Origin: a virus
Strand: one strand, 5' to 3'
Virus record (IMG/VR): IMGVR_UViG_3300008954_000150
Coordinates: 1-34,680 of that record
Length of the DNA stretch: 34,680 nt
The stretch's first letter is position 1. The number at the start of each line of letters is the position of its first letter. The notes beneath the pieces are model-generated. The model was not told where the DNA came from. It made no database searches and saw only the letters and a list, made by a program, of their open reading frames with translations. Positions 21,628 through 29,831 of this stretch are shown here, in pieces. A program made the position numbers and the translations under genes.

Positions 21628-23662
21628 TAAAGAAACTATGGAAAAAAAAGATGACATTAACGAAAAAGGGAACGGGCAAGTATCTGATAGCAACGAAAAG
21701 AAAGTGGTATCAGAACCAAAAGAAAACCCAGAAGTTAGTGAAAAAGAAAAAGCAGAAGATTTAACATTTGAAAACAAATCAGATAAAATAGCAACTCAAG
21801 AATCAACTAAAGAAAAGCTATTTAGAATATTTGGTTTTAATAATAAAAAAGTTGATGAAGAAAAAAGAACTGTCGGTTTAGCGTTCTCGTCAGAAGAACC
21901 ATACGATAGAAGTTTTGGAACAGAAATATTAAGTCATAATCCTAGTGATATTGACTTTTCGTTTATTGCAAGTGGTAGAGCTCCATTATTACTCAACCAC
22001 GATTTTGAAAAGCAAATAGGTGTCATAGAGAGAGCTGAAATTAGCGAAGCAGACAAGGTAGGTCGTGCAGTCGTTAGATTTGGAAAATCAAAACTAGCTG
22101 ATGAGGTTTTTCATGATGTCATGGACGGCATTCGTAGTAATGTGAGTGTTGGCTATGAAATACTGAAGATGGATAAAGTAAAAGACGATGATGAGGATAA
22201 AGAAAAGCCAACTTATCGTGTGAACTGGAAACCATTGGAGGCGTCTATTGTTTCGGTGCCAGCAGACACAACTGTTGGGGTAGGTCGAAGCAAGGGGCAA
22301 ACATTAACCGACAACAATTCTTCTAAAGAAAGAATTGAAGTCATACAAAAGGTAAACACAATGGAAAAAGCAAACGAAACTCCAAAAGTTGAAGCACCTA
22401 AAGTTAATGTTGAAGAACAAATCGCTAAAGCGAGAAAAGACGAAACAGCTAGAATTAAAGAAATTACTGCATTAGGAGCAAAACATAATTGTTCTGATCT
22501 TGCAGGTAAAGCAGTTAATGATGGCGTTTCTCTTGCTCAATTTAGAGGAATTGTTTTAGACAAACTTGGCGATGCAAAACCTTTGGACAAAAAAGACAAC
22601 ATTGGACTTTCTAATAAAGAAGCAAGAGACTTTTCTATAGTTAAAGCTATTAAAGCAATGACTACTGGAAACTGGTCTGGTGCTGAACTTGAAAAAGAAG
22701 CGTCTGATGAAATCTCAAGAAGAACTGGTAAAGCTCCTAGAGGAATCTTTGTTCCATCTGATATTAGATGGGCGCAAAGAGATTTGATCTCTGGTGTTTC
22801 TGGTGATGGTGGTGCTTTAGTAGCAACTAATCTTTTAAGTGGTTCATTTATTGAAGCGTTAAGAGCAAAAATGGTTGTGAAACAAGCTGGCGCATTAGTG
22901 TTAAGTGGTTTAGTTGGCGATGTTGCAATACCAGCTCAAAATGCAGTTAATTCTGCATCATGGGTTGCGGAAAATGCAGCAGTAACAGAAGTTAATCCAA
23001 CTTACAGACAAGTTACAATGGCTCCAAAAACTCTTGGAACATTTACTGACATATCAAGACACTTAATGCACCAATCAACTCCAGCTATTGAAACTATTGT
23101 TAGAAATGACATAATTAGAACATTAGCTAACGAAGTTGATAAGCAAGCTATTCAAGGTACTGGAACTAGCAATAAACCAACTGGAATTTTAAATACTTCA
23201 GGAATTGGTTCTGTTGCTATGGGTACGAATGGTGATCAAGGAACTTGGGCTAAAGTTGTTGAAACTTGGAAAGAAGTTGCTACTGACAATGCAGATGTAG
23301 GCGCATTGGCATTCTTAACTTCTCCAACTCAAATTTCTCGTTTTATGTCTATAGCAAAAGTCAGTACATCTGATTCAGTTATGATTATGAACGATCAAAA
23401 TAATTTGATGGGATACAAAGTCTTTTCTACAACAAACTCTCCTGACAACCTAACTAAAGGTACAGCAAGTGGAACTTGTTCTGCTCTTACTTTTGGTAAT
23501 TTCAATGATTTAATAATCGGAGAATGGGGAAGTCTGGATATATCTGTTGACCCTTATACTAATGCTGCTAAAGGTGGTACTAGAATAATCGGTCTTTATG
23601 ATGTAGATGTTGCAGTTAGACACGCAGAAAGTTTTGCGGCAATTCAAGACTTAATTGCTTAA
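21620..23662 (+). CDS. Fused prohead protease-major capsid protein (HK97 fold)
   Basis: 680 residues from the ATG at 21620. Residues 1-65 are a charged tail. Residues 83-225 are an HK97-type prohead protease: GLAFSSEEPYDR, APLLLNHDFEKQIG (His127), IRSNVSVGYEI (Ser176), NWKPLEASIVSVPADTT. Residues 248-380 are a helical scaffold/delta region (EEQIAKARKDETARIKEI). The rest, from about 380, is the HK97 major capsid domain (GGALVATNLLSGSFIEALRAK ... GTSNKPTGIL ... VDPYTNAAKGGTRIIG). After self-cleavage the capsid domain forms the shell. An internal ATG at 22361, with AAAAGG upstream, could give free capsid protein. Sampled lines of this gene are 38-48% GC against 25% in the portal. Confidence 0.9.
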   Translation: MSNKETMEKKDDINEKGNGQVSDSNEKKVVSEPKENPEVSEKEKAEDLTFENKSDKIATQESTKEKLFRIFGFNNKKVDEEKRTVGLAFSSEEPYDRSFGTEILSHNPSDIDFSFIASGRAPLLLNHDFEKQIGVIERAEISEADKVGRAVVRFGKSKLADEVFHDVMDGIRSNVSVGYEILKMDKVKDDDEDKEKPTYRVNWKPLEASIVSVPADTTVGVGRSKGQTLTDNNSSKERIEVIQKVNTMEKANETPKVEAPKVNVEEQIAKARKDETARIKEITALGAKHNCSDLAGKAVNDGVSLAQFRGIVLDKLGDAKPLDKKDNIGLSNKEARDFSIVKAIKAMTTGNWSGAELEKEASDEISRRTGKAPRGIFVPSDIRWAQRDLISGVSGDGGALVATNLLSGSFIEALRAKMVVKQAGALVLSGLVGDVAIPAQNAVNSASWVAENAAVTEVNPTYRQVTMAPKTLGTFTDISRHLMHQSTPAIETIVRNDIIRTLANEVDKQAIQGTGTSNKPTGILNTSGIGSVAMGTNGDQGTWAKVVETWKEVATDNADVGALAFLTSPTQISRFMSIAKVSTSDSVMIMNDQNNLMGYKVFSTTNSPDNLTKGTASGTCSALTFGNFNDLIIGEWGSLDISVDPYTNAAKGGTRIIGLYDVDVAVRHAESFAAIQDLIA

Positions 23663-23690
23663 TATTAATAATTAGGCGATTTATAAGATT

Positions 23691-23720
23691 AGGCGAGGCA
23701 TTGACCTCGCCTTTTCTTTT
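23691..23720 (+). terminator. Intrinsic terminator after the capsid gene
   Basis: AGGCGAGG (23691-23698), loop CATTGA, CCTCGCCT (23705-23712), then TTTCTTTT. ATTAGGCGA occurs twice just before and in the stem (23671-23679 and 23688-23696). It probably sets capsid message apart from downstream tail genes. Confidence 0.9.
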
Positions 23721-23737
23721 ATATAAAAGGAATTATT

Positions 23738-23929
23738 ATGAAAATAAAAATAGTAAAACAAACATTTGTTAAAGGTCAATTAGCAGAAAAAGGCGATGTA
23801 ATAGACGCTAGTGAAAATGATGGAAATTTATTAATCGGTATGGGAAAAGCTATTGCTTCAGCAGAAGATGTTAAAAAACCAGAAAACAAAGCAGTTAAAA
23901 AAAAAAGCATTTTTTCTCGTAAAAAATAA
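23738..23929 (+). CDS. Small post-capsid protein (63 aa)
   Basis: AAAAGG precedes the ATG. The protein (IKIVKQTFVKGQLAEKGDVIDASENDGNLLIGMGKAIASAED, then a Lys-rich tail) resembles the short proteins with 'KGDVVDV..LIxxGKA' commonly encoded after HK97 capsids in marine phages. Possibly a head-associated or decoration protein, not proven. Confidence 0.55.
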   Translation: MKIKIVKQTFVKGQLAEKGDVIDASENDGNLLIGMGKAIASAEDVKKPENKAVKKKSIFSRKK

Positions 23930-23941
23930 TAAAGGAGTAAT

Positions 23942-24052
23942 ATGTTAATTTTTGGAAGAAAGCCAAAGCATTGGTTTGCTAGAGCTAAAGATTATAAATA
24001 TCATATTCTTGGTGCTATTGCAGTTCTAATTATCTTATCATCAATTTTTTAA
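23942..24052 (+). CDS. Small membrane protein (36 aa)
   Basis: AAAGGAG eight bases before the ATG supports translation. A basic first half (FGRKPKHWFARAKDYKY) precedes one membrane segment (HILGAIAVLIILSSIF). The stop abuts the next ATG. Function unknown. Confidence 0.5.
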   Translation: MLIFGRKPKHWFARAKDYKYHILGAIAVLIILSSIF

Positions 24053-24367
24053 ATGAAACTTGATTTTATCAAGTATGGAAACAGAAAGATAAAAGTTGAG
24101 TATGTATTTTTAGATAAGTTATATGGGGAATTTGACCCTAATAAACATACATTAAAAATAGATAAAAGAATTTCTGGAATGGTATTGTTCAATACCTTGA
24201 TACACGAGCTGTTTCATATTATAATATATTACGCTGGAATAAATGTAAATGAACGAGGCGAAGAACCTATTGCACAAGCAGTAGGAGATGGATATGAAAA
24301 AGTGTTTAGACAAAATAAAAAATTATGGGGACAATTAACTAGGTTATTATATGGCAGTAGAATCTGA
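24053..24367 (+). CDS. HExxH zinc metallopeptidase-like protein
   Basis: 104 residues with HELFH (His51, Glu52, His55) in NTLIHELFHIIIYYAG, the zinc-binding motif of gluzincin-type peptidases (SprT- or ImmA/IrrE-like), and a downstream Glu-rich segment (NERGEEPIAQAVGDGYEKV) that may give the third ligand. Phages often encode such a small protein between capsid and head-tail genes; its substrate is unknown. It might process a structural protein or only bind zinc. Confidence 0.65.
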   Translation: MKLDFIKYGNRKIKVEYVFLDKLYGEFDPNKHTLKIDKRISGMVLFNTLIHELFHIIIYYAGINVNERGEEPIAQAVGDGYEKVFRQNKKLWGQLTRLLYGSRI

Positions 24368-24659
24368 TACAGAAAGAGCAATATTTTTTGATAGTGATGA
24401 CTTTGCTAGTTCGGCAACTTTCACAGATGTTAGTGCTGGTACATCATCAACGATAAAAGGAATTTTTGACAAAGAATCAGTAGAACAAGCAGTAGGCGAA
24501 GCTGGTTTAATTGAAGAAGTTCCTATGTTTACTTGTAAGACTTCTGATGTAAGTGCTGCAACATTTAATGACACATTAGTTATTGATAGTGTTACTTATT
24601 ATATTAAAGAATTATTACCTGATGGAACAGGAGTAACTAGAATAACTTTATCAGGATAA
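24351..24659 (+). CDS. Head-tail joining protein (lambda FII-like)
   Basis: 102 residues overlapping the metallopeptidase gene by 17 bases. ERAIFFDSDDFASSATFTD, GIFDKESVEQAVGEAGLIEEVPMFTCKTSDV and DSVTYYIKELLPDGTGVTRITLS follow the pattern of phage head-tail joining proteins, which build the neck on the portal. Position after the capsid and before the tail terminator fits. Confidence 0.7.
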   Translation: MAVESDTERAIFFDSDDFASSATFTDVSAGTSSTIKGIFDKESVEQAVGEAGLIEEVPMFTCKTSDVSAATFNDTLVIDSVTYYIKELLPDGTGVTRITLSG

Positions 24660-24660
24660 T

Positions 24661-25104
24661 ATGGCTCATATTAGAAAAACAATTAGAGAACACGTTGTTA
24701 CAACAGTTACAAGTTTATCAACAACTGGTTCAAATGTTTATGAAACAAGATATTTTCCTTTACAGACTGGAAATCTTCCAGCTTTAATAGTTTATACTTT
24801 AGATGAAACGATTGAAGATTATACTTTAGGTAAAAATACAAGAACTCAACAAAGGTCATTAAATTTAATTATAGAAGCACATTGTAGAGGAACTGCCAAT
24901 ATAGATGATACACTTGATACTATTGCCGAAGAAGTAGAAGAAGCAATGGTTAGTGATGTTACTCGTGGAGGAAATGCTAAAGATACAAAATTAGTTTCTA
25001 CTGAAATTGAGTTCGATACAGCTAGTCAAAAAACAGGTTTGATGAGGTTGACCTATTTAATTAATTACAATACGATAGAAAACGCAGTACAAACAGGAGT
25101 ATAA
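24661..25104 (+). CDS. Tail terminator (lambda gpU-like)
   Basis: 147 residues. IREHVVTTVTSLSTTGSNVYETRYFPL, LPALIVYTLDETIEDYTLG, QRSLNLIIEAHCRG and DTIAEEVEEAM resemble the minor tail protein U, which caps the tail tube and fixes its length. Lies before the tail tube gene as expected. Confidence 0.65.
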   Translation: MAHIRKTIREHVVTTVTSLSTTGSNVYETRYFPLQTGNLPALIVYTLDETIEDYTLGKNTRTQQRSLNLIIEAHCRGTANIDDTLDTIAEEVEEAMVSDVTRGGNAKDTKLVSTEIEFDTASQKTGLMRLTYLINYNTIENAVQTGV

Positions 25105-25107
25105 TTT

Positions 25108-25278
25108 ATGGCAACAAATAGAATAAGTCTTAAAACACCAGACGGAAATAGTATTATTCAAACATCGAAAGATATGGAAGAATATTATTTAAAAATGGGG
25201 TACACAAAAGTTGGCAGTGCTGATAAAAAACCATCATTTAGCGATAAAGCTAAAATAAAAATAAATAAGGATAAATAA
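25108..25278 (+). CDS. Small hypothetical protein (56 aa)
   Basis: A 56-residue frame between the terminator and tail tube genes with CAGGAG before the ATG. It is polar with a basic C-terminus (FSDKAKIKINKDK). The similar position of small proteins in marine phages suggests a real gene. Function unknown. Confidence 0.5.
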   Translation: MATNRISLKTPDGNSIIQTSKDMEEYYLKMGYTKVGSADKKPSFSDKAKIKINKDK

Positions 25279-25280
25279 TA

Positions 25281-25670
25281 ATGGCAACACATACAGGCAG
25301 TTCAGGAATAGTTAAAGTTGGAACTAATACTGTTGCTGAAGTAAGAAGTTTTACTTTAGATACAACAGCAGAATTATTAGAAGATACTACATTAGCTGAT
25401 ACTGCAAAAACTTTCCAAGTTGGCAAAAAAGGTGCAACTGCATCTGTCGAGTGTTTCTGGGACGAAACAGACACTAATGGACAGATAGCAATAGCGGAAG
25501 GGCAACAAGTTACTATGACATTATACCCAGAAGGAGCAGATTCTTCTGATTATTATTATGGTGGTACTTGGATTATAACTGCTAATTCGGTTTCTATTCC
25601 AACAGATGGAATTATCGAAGCTACTTTTTCAGCTACTTTGACTGGTGCTTTAACTAGAGGAACAGTTTAA
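25281..25670 (+). CDS. Major tail tube protein (lambda V-like)
   Basis: 129 residues. ATHTGSSGIVKVGTNTVAEVRSFTLDTTAELLEDTTLADTAKTFQVGKKGATASVECFWD and a beta-rich remainder match the tail tube proteins of the Phage_tail_2 type, which stack into hexameric rings around the tape measure. The gene order (terminator, tube, chaperone, tape measure) agrees. Confidence 0.75.
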   Translation: MATHTGSSGIVKVGTNTVAEVRSFTLDTTAELLEDTTLADTAKTFQVGKKGATASVECFWDETDTNGQIAIAEGQQVTMTLYPEGADSSDYYYGGTWIITANSVSIPTDGIIEATFSATLTGALTRGTV

Positions 25671-25707
25671 TTTGACATTTGGCTTATAATTAAGTATTCA
25701 CTTATTA

Positions 25708-26043
25708 ATGAGTGATATTCTCGATAAAGCCAAAGAACATTTTAAATCTATTGACAGGAAAATTATTGAAGTTCCTGAATGGGATTTAACTGTCTATTCA
25801 AAACCATTAACATTAGCCGATAAAAGAAAACTTACTAGAACTACAAAACCTGATGATGTTACTTTATTTGCTGATGTACTTATTTTAAAAGCTGAAGATA
25901 AAGAGGGCAATAAACTTTATACTTTAGAAAACAAACATACCTTAATGCACTCGGTGGACCCAGAAATTGTCGCCAGAGTGGCACAACAAATATTGGAAGT
26001 AATCCCAGTTGAAGACTGGGAAAAAAAAAATCAGGACAGATAA
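25708..26043 (+). CDS. Tail assembly chaperone, short form (gpG-like)
   Basis: 111 residues. IEVPEWDLTVYSKPLTLADKRKLTRTT, LFADVLILKAEDKEGNKLYT and LMHSVDPEIVARVAQQIL resemble the first part of tail assembly chaperones that coat the tape measure. It ends with WEKKNQDR, read through a G3A10 tract (26018-26030). A different frame continues immediately after, suggesting a frameshift as in lambda G/GT. Confidence 0.7.
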   Translation: MSDILDKAKEHFKSIDRKIIEVPEWDLTVYSKPLTLADKRKLTRTTKPDDVTLFADVLILKAEDKEGNKLYTLENKHTLMHSVDPEIVARVAQQILEVIPVEDWEKKNQDR

Positions 26044-26182
26044 AGAATTAGTCAATATTTTACATCTAGCAAAAGACCTTAACTTGAAACTATCCGATAT
26101 AATGGATATGAGTGTAAATGAATTTAATTTATGGTGTGCATTTTACGATAAATTAAATAAAGACATAAAATTTAAAAGATAA
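26030..26182 (+). CDS. gpT-like extension reached by +1 or -2 frameshift
   Basis: In the +1 frame the codons from 26030 read IRTDKELVNILHLAKDLNLKL then SDIMDMSVNEFNLWCAFYDKLNK to the TAA at 26180-26182, whose last A begins the tape-measure ATG. The 'LSDIMDMSVNEFNLWCAFY' block has the pattern of the T part of GT chaperones. No ATG with ribosome binding site opens this frame, so it should be made as a fusion to the short form by slipping on the A10 run (26021-26030). The -1 frame stops at 26051, after only a few codons. Confidence 0.65.
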   Translation: MRTDKELVNILHLAKDLNLKLSDIMDMSVNEFNLWCAFYDKLNKDIKFKR

Positions 26183-27909
26183 TGGCAAGAAATAGATTAC
26201 AATTTGATATTAACGCAAAAGATAAAACTAAACGAGCATTTAGTTCATTAAAGCGTGGTTTAAAAGGAGTATCAAAAGCAGTCTTTAATATGAAAACTGG
26301 TTTAGCTGCAGTTGCAGGTGTTACTGGTTTAGGTTTATTAATTAGAAACTCATTACAATCAATAGACAAATTAGGAAAGTTATCAAGACAAGTATTTATA
26401 TCAACAGAACGATTAGGTGCATTTCGGCTATCAGCAGAATTAGGTGGAACATCTTTAGAAGCATTTGCTAAAGGTGTTAGAACAATGGCAGTTGGTATTA
26501 ACGATTGGCTTGTTAAAGGAACTGGTATTGCCCAAGACGCATTTAAACAATTAGGAATTACCCAAGAAGAATTAAGAGCAACGAATGGAGATTTGTTTGC
26601 TCAATTTGAAATAGTTGCTGATGCTTTAAGAAATATGAAAGATGGCACAGATAAAACTGCTGCAGCTTATAAATTATTTGGTGGAAGAAATATTGAACTA
26701 TTAACTGCTATTGAAAATGGCACAATGGGAATGGAAGAACAATTCAAGATGGCTAAAAGACTTGGACTTGTTATGTCTAAAGATGTTGTAGGTACAGTTG
26801 AACAAGCTAACGATTCAATGGCAATGTTAAAATTAGGTTTAGTTGGTTTAACTCAACAATTTTCTGCTGCACTTGCACCAGCTATTTTAAGAGTATCAGA
26901 TAATTTAAGAGAAAAGTTTTTACATTGGGTAGAAAAATCTCATGGAAGTATTACTGGTTTTGGAAATTATTTAGCAGACGAATTAGTTGAAAGTTTAGGT
27001 AAGTTTGCAGAAATAATGATTCATATAACTGAAGCAACAATTAATACAGCTATTGCTATGGGTAATTTAGGTGTTGCTGCAGCTAATGTTGTAGAGTTCT
27101 TTAAATGGAAACCTGAGTATCAAGAGTTTCACGATTTTGTAGATATAAGTGATGAAAAAATAAAAAAATTAAAAGAAACAATGTCATCATTAACTGGTTC
27201 TGGAGAAGAAGATACTATTGGAAAAATATTTAGTTCAAAAGAATTAGAAGATGCAAGAAAAAGAATTGAAGCAAGAGAAAAAGAAATAAGAGATAAAAAA
27301 CTTAAAGAAGAACAAGAGGCGATTAGAAAACATTTAGATATGGAAGCCGAAAAGTTTCATAAAAGACAACAAATGATTACAGAAAATAATAAAAAAGAAA
27401 GAGAAATAAGAGAACAAGCTAAAGCAGATATTAAAAGTAATATGGAGGGAACATTAACTATATTATCAGGACATAGTAAAAAAGCGTTTAATATGCTTAA
27501 AGCACATAAGATAGCTGAAGCAATAGTTAATACTTACTCGGCAGTTATGAAAGCATTTGCAACTGTTCCTTATCCATTAAATTATTTAGCTGCAGGTTCT
27601 GCTTTAGCTTTTGGTATGGCACAAGTTCAACAAATTAGAGCACAGAAATTTACACCAAGACGACAAGGTGGAATAGTATCAGAAAATAAACCTTACATGG
27701 TAGGAGAGGGAGGACCAGAAACTTTTATTCCTAATACTGCTGGTACAATAGTTCCATCTGGTAGTGGTGGACAAGCTGTAAATGTTAATTTTACTATTAA
27801 TGCAGTTGATACTGCTGGGTTCCAAGCGTTACTAGCTAATGAAAGAGGTATGATAGTTAGCATGATTAATAGTGCAGTTAATCAACAAGGAAAGAGTAAT
27901 TTAATTTAA
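26182..27909 (+). CDS. Tail tape measure protein
   Basis: 575 residues. N-terminal AFSSLKRGLKGVSKAVFNMKTGLAAVAG, hydrophobic LGLLIRNSL, SRQVFISTERLGAFRLSAELGGTSLEAFAKGVRTM, LRNMKDGTDKTAAAYKLFGGRNIELLTAIENG, a long alpha-helical charged segment (about 370-430) and the C-terminal SENKPYMVGEGGPETFIPN are typical. It spans the tail lumen and sets tail length; at the rule of about 1.5 angstrom per residue this gives roughly 85 nm. It is short for a siphovirus, so the tail should be short to moderate. Confidence 0.85.
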   Translation: MARNRLQFDINAKDKTKRAFSSLKRGLKGVSKAVFNMKTGLAAVAGVTGLGLLIRNSLQSIDKLGKLSRQVFISTERLGAFRLSAELGGTSLEAFAKGVRTMAVGINDWLVKGTGIAQDAFKQLGITQEELRATNGDLFAQFEIVADALRNMKDGTDKTAAAYKLFGGRNIELLTAIENGTMGMEEQFKMAKRLGLVMSKDVVGTVEQANDSMAMLKLGLVGLTQQFSAALAPAILRVSDNLREKFLHWVEKSHGSITGFGNYLADELVESLGKFAEIMIHITEATINTAIAMGNLGVAAANVVEFFKWKPEYQEFHDFVDISDEKIKKLKETMSSLTGSGEEDTIGKIFSSKELEDARKRIEAREKEIRDKKLKEEQEAIRKHLDMEAEKFHKRQQMITENNKKEREIREQAKADIKSNMEGTLTILSGHSKKAFNMLKAHKIAEAIVNTYSAVMKAFATVPYPLNYLAAGSALAFGMAQVQQIRAQKFTPRRQGGIVSENKPYMVGEGGPETFIPNTAGTIVPSGSGGQAVNVNFTINAVDTAGFQALLANERGMIVSMINSAVNQQGKSNLI

Positions 27910-28532
27910 TGAGTGGACAATTACCTACATCACCTGTTTTTAATGCTTTTAATTTTAAAGATGAAAGTAATACTTTAATTTCAATATCTGATAGTGGAAG
28001 AAGATTTGCTAGAAAAATTGATAATCAAAGATGGAAATTTACTTGTAGATATACATATTTAACTAGAGAAGAATTTGCACCTATACTTGCTTTTATAACT
28101 AAACAAAGAGGACAAAAAGAAACCTTTACTGTTATTCCTCCAAAAATAAAAGATGCACAAGGTTCTGAAACAACAACAATATCTGTTAATGGAGCTCATA
28201 CTGCTGGAGATACAACAATAGCAATAGATGGGTTTAATGCTGATTCGGCAGGTTCACTTAAAGCTGGAGATTTTATAAAATTTTCAGGACATACAAAAGT
28301 TTATATGGTGGTTTCTGATGTAACACCAAGTTCTAATGCGGCTACTGTAACTATTGAACCACCTATTATTGAAAATTTATCTAATGACGAAACTGTAACT
28401 TATGATGATGTTCCTTTTACAGTTTATTTAACAGGAAATGTTCAACAATATAGTTTAGGCATTTCTGCGTCTAACTTATCATCAACTAATGATTTATATA
28501 ATTATGAATTTGATGTTTGCGAGGCGTTCTAA
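27909..28532 (+). CDS. Distal tail/minor tail protein
   Basis: 207 residues. SISDSGRRFARKIDNQRWKFTCRYTYLTREEFAPILAFITKQRGQKETFTVIPP then an inserted beta domain (GAHTAGDTTIAIDGFNADSAGSLKAGDFIKFSGHTKVYMV) matches a widespread siphophage minor tail protein located just after the tape measure. It probably forms the ring below the tube. Exact lambda counterpart not certain. Confidence 0.65.
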   Translation: MSGQLPTSPVFNAFNFKDESNTLISISDSGRRFARKIDNQRWKFTCRYTYLTREEFAPILAFITKQRGQKETFTVIPPKIKDAQGSETTTISVNGAHTAGDTTIAIDGFNADSAGSLKAGDFIKFSGHTKVYMVVSDVTPSSNAATVTIEPPIIENLSNDETVTYDDVPFTVYLTGNVQQYSLGISASNLSSTNDLYNYEFDVCEAF

Positions 28533-28951
28533 TGAAAAAACCAGCAATTAATATTTCAGAAGAAGCATCGGTTCAAATGCCGATGAAAACAGTAGCTTCA
28601 TTGATTGCGATGGTTGCGATTGGAACTTGGGCTTATTTTGGTATTATTGAAACTCAAAATAAAATTTCAACAACATTGGAATTAATGGAAAAAGATTTAA
28701 CTGAAAATACAGAATTTAGAATTAAATGGCCTAGAGGACAGTTAGGTTCATTACCAGCAGATTCAGAACAATTTATGATGATTGAGGATTTATATAAGTC
28801 CACCGATAAGTTAAACAAACATATTGAATCAATGGCTTTGAATAAAGTTAATATAGAATTTTTAAGAAAACAAATGGATAAAGTTTTAGAAGATATAGAA
28901 AAACTAAAAGATCAAAATAGAGAAATACATTATAAAAATGGAGGTCATTAA
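28532..28951 (+). CDS. Membrane-anchored coiled-coil protein
   Basis: 139 residues from the ATG at 28532. A membrane helix (VASLIAMVAIGTWAYFGII, about 21-40) is followed by a coiled coil (IETQNKISTTLELMEKDL), a conserved RIKWPRGQLGSLPADSEQFMMIEDLYK block and a second coiled coil. I recognise very similar proteins from marine phages in the tail region, function unknown. One membrane pass suggests an envelope role rather than a virion tube part. Confidence 0.55.
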   Translation: MKKPAINISEEASVQMPMKTVASLIAMVAIGTWAYFGIIETQNKISTTLELMEKDLTENTEFRIKWPRGQLGSLPADSEQFMMIEDLYKSTDKLNKHIESMALNKVNIEFLRKQMDKVLEDIEKLKDQNREIHYKNGGH

Positions 28952-29163
28952 TGATTGAATCAGGAATAATAGCTTTGTTAATGTTTATAAATGGGGAGAT
29001 TAAAGAACATAGAATACAAGATTCGATGGCTCAATGTTTGCGTGGAAAAAGAGAAGCTGAAAGGACTTATAGTGAAACTGTGTCTTATAAATGTTGGAAA
29101 GGTAAAGCTGAAACAGAAATTTACATGGGAGAAAAATCAATAAAGAAAATAATATTAGAATGA
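28951..29163 (+). CDS. Small hypothetical protein (70 aa)
   Basis: Overlaps its neighbour in a TAATG and has GGAGG nearby. A hydrophobic N-terminus (IESGIIALLMFING) precedes a polar, cysteine-containing remainder (QCLRGKREAERTY, YKCWKGKAETEIYMG). It looks like a secreted or anchored small protein. No family recognised. Confidence 0.5.
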   Translation: MIESGIIALLMFINGEIKEHRIQDSMAQCLRGKREAERTYSETVSYKCWKGKAETEIYMGEKSIKKIILE

Positions 29164-29414
29164 TAGAAAAATTAATGACAATGTTGGTAGGAATTTTATT
29201 AGCGTTAGCTGGTTGGTCGCTTTCAAGAACTTTTGAACTTTCAACTATTCAAGCAGTACATGAAGATAAAGTACATAAACTTGAAAGACAAGTTATGAAA
29301 TTAGAAGATAAAATGGATAAGATGATGGATTCAGATGAAGAAATTATGGAACAGCATAAAAAATTATTTGATGCTTTAGATAATAATTCAACAACAGGAT
29401 ATAATTATAACTAA
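29160..29414 (+). CDS. TM plus coiled-coil protein, copy A
   Basis: 84 residues. Membrane segment LMTMLVGILLALAGWSLSRT (5-24), then a coiled coil (HEDKVHKLERQVMKLEDKMDKMMD). Overlaps both neighbours by 1-4 bases. It resembles the next protein (LLALAGWSLS versus LIALSGWSLS), so the pair is probably a tandem duplication. Similar small proteins occur beside phage lysis or tail genes; an XhlA-like or i-spanin-like role is possible but not shown. Confidence 0.5.
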   Translation: MIEKLMTMLVGILLALAGWSLSRTFELSTIQAVHEDKVHKLERQVMKLEDKMDKMMDSDEEIMEQHKKLFDALDNNSTTGYNYN

Positions 29415-29635
29415 TGAACGATAAAATTATTACTGTACTTTTGGCTATTTTAATTGCTCTTTCTGGTTGGTCATTATCTACTACTGTTGGGCTTAAATCA
29501 GATGTAGCTGTATTAAAAGAAAAGGTATCTAAAATGGAAAAAGATATTGAGGAAATAGGTTGGAATACTTTTGATAAAGATAAGAAAAAAAAGAAAAAGA
29601 AGAAGAAAAAGAAAAAGAAATTAAATGTTCAATGA
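29414..29635 (+). CDS. TM plus coiled-coil protein, copy B, with poly-Lys tail
   Basis: 73 residues. ITVLLAILIALSGWSLSTT then coiled coil SDVAVLKEKVSKMEKDIEEIG as in copy A, ending in a run of 13 consecutive lysines (29582-29620). The tail could bind phosphate groups of membrane lipid or nucleic acid, and the purine-rich DNA is prone to slippage. Overlaps the lipoprotein gene by 11 bases. Confidence 0.5.
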   Translation: MNDKIITVLLAILIALSGWSLSTTVGLKSDVAVLKEKVSKMEKDIEEIGWNTFDKDKKKKKKKKKKKKKLNVQ

Positions 29636-29831
29636 TAGATGGTTTATAGTATTATTATTTTTTGTATTATTAGTATTAGGATTAGCTGGTTGTAATACTA
29701 ATGTTTGTCCTGATAAAACAACAGTTGAAGTAGGGGTAACAGAAACAGATTCTAAAAACGATAAACTACAAGAAAAAAAATCTATAACTCAAACTTGGAA
29801 GTGGGGTAAAAAGAAATGTCAAGAGGGTTAA
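29625..29831 (+). CDS. Small lipoprotein, possible o-spanin-like
   Basis: 68 residues with a lipoprotein signal FIVLLFFVLLVLGLAGCNT (lipobox LAGC, Cys23). The mature 45 residues contain one more cysteine and end in KWGKKKCQEG. It directly follows two membrane-anchored coiled-coil genes, and a membrane coiled-coil protein overlapping a small lipoprotein gene is the layout of two-component spanins. The lysozyme lies far away, so this remains a guess. Confidence 0.5.
   Translation: MFNDRWFIVLLFFVLLVLGLAGCNTNVCPDKTTVEVGVTETDSKNDKLQEKKSITQTWKWGKKKCQEG

Noticed and set aside
25672-25690. Perfect TTGACA and TATAAT boxes
   Set aside because: Only seven bases separate them, far from the 16-18 needed; no good -10 lies at the right distance, and the site is inside the tail operon.
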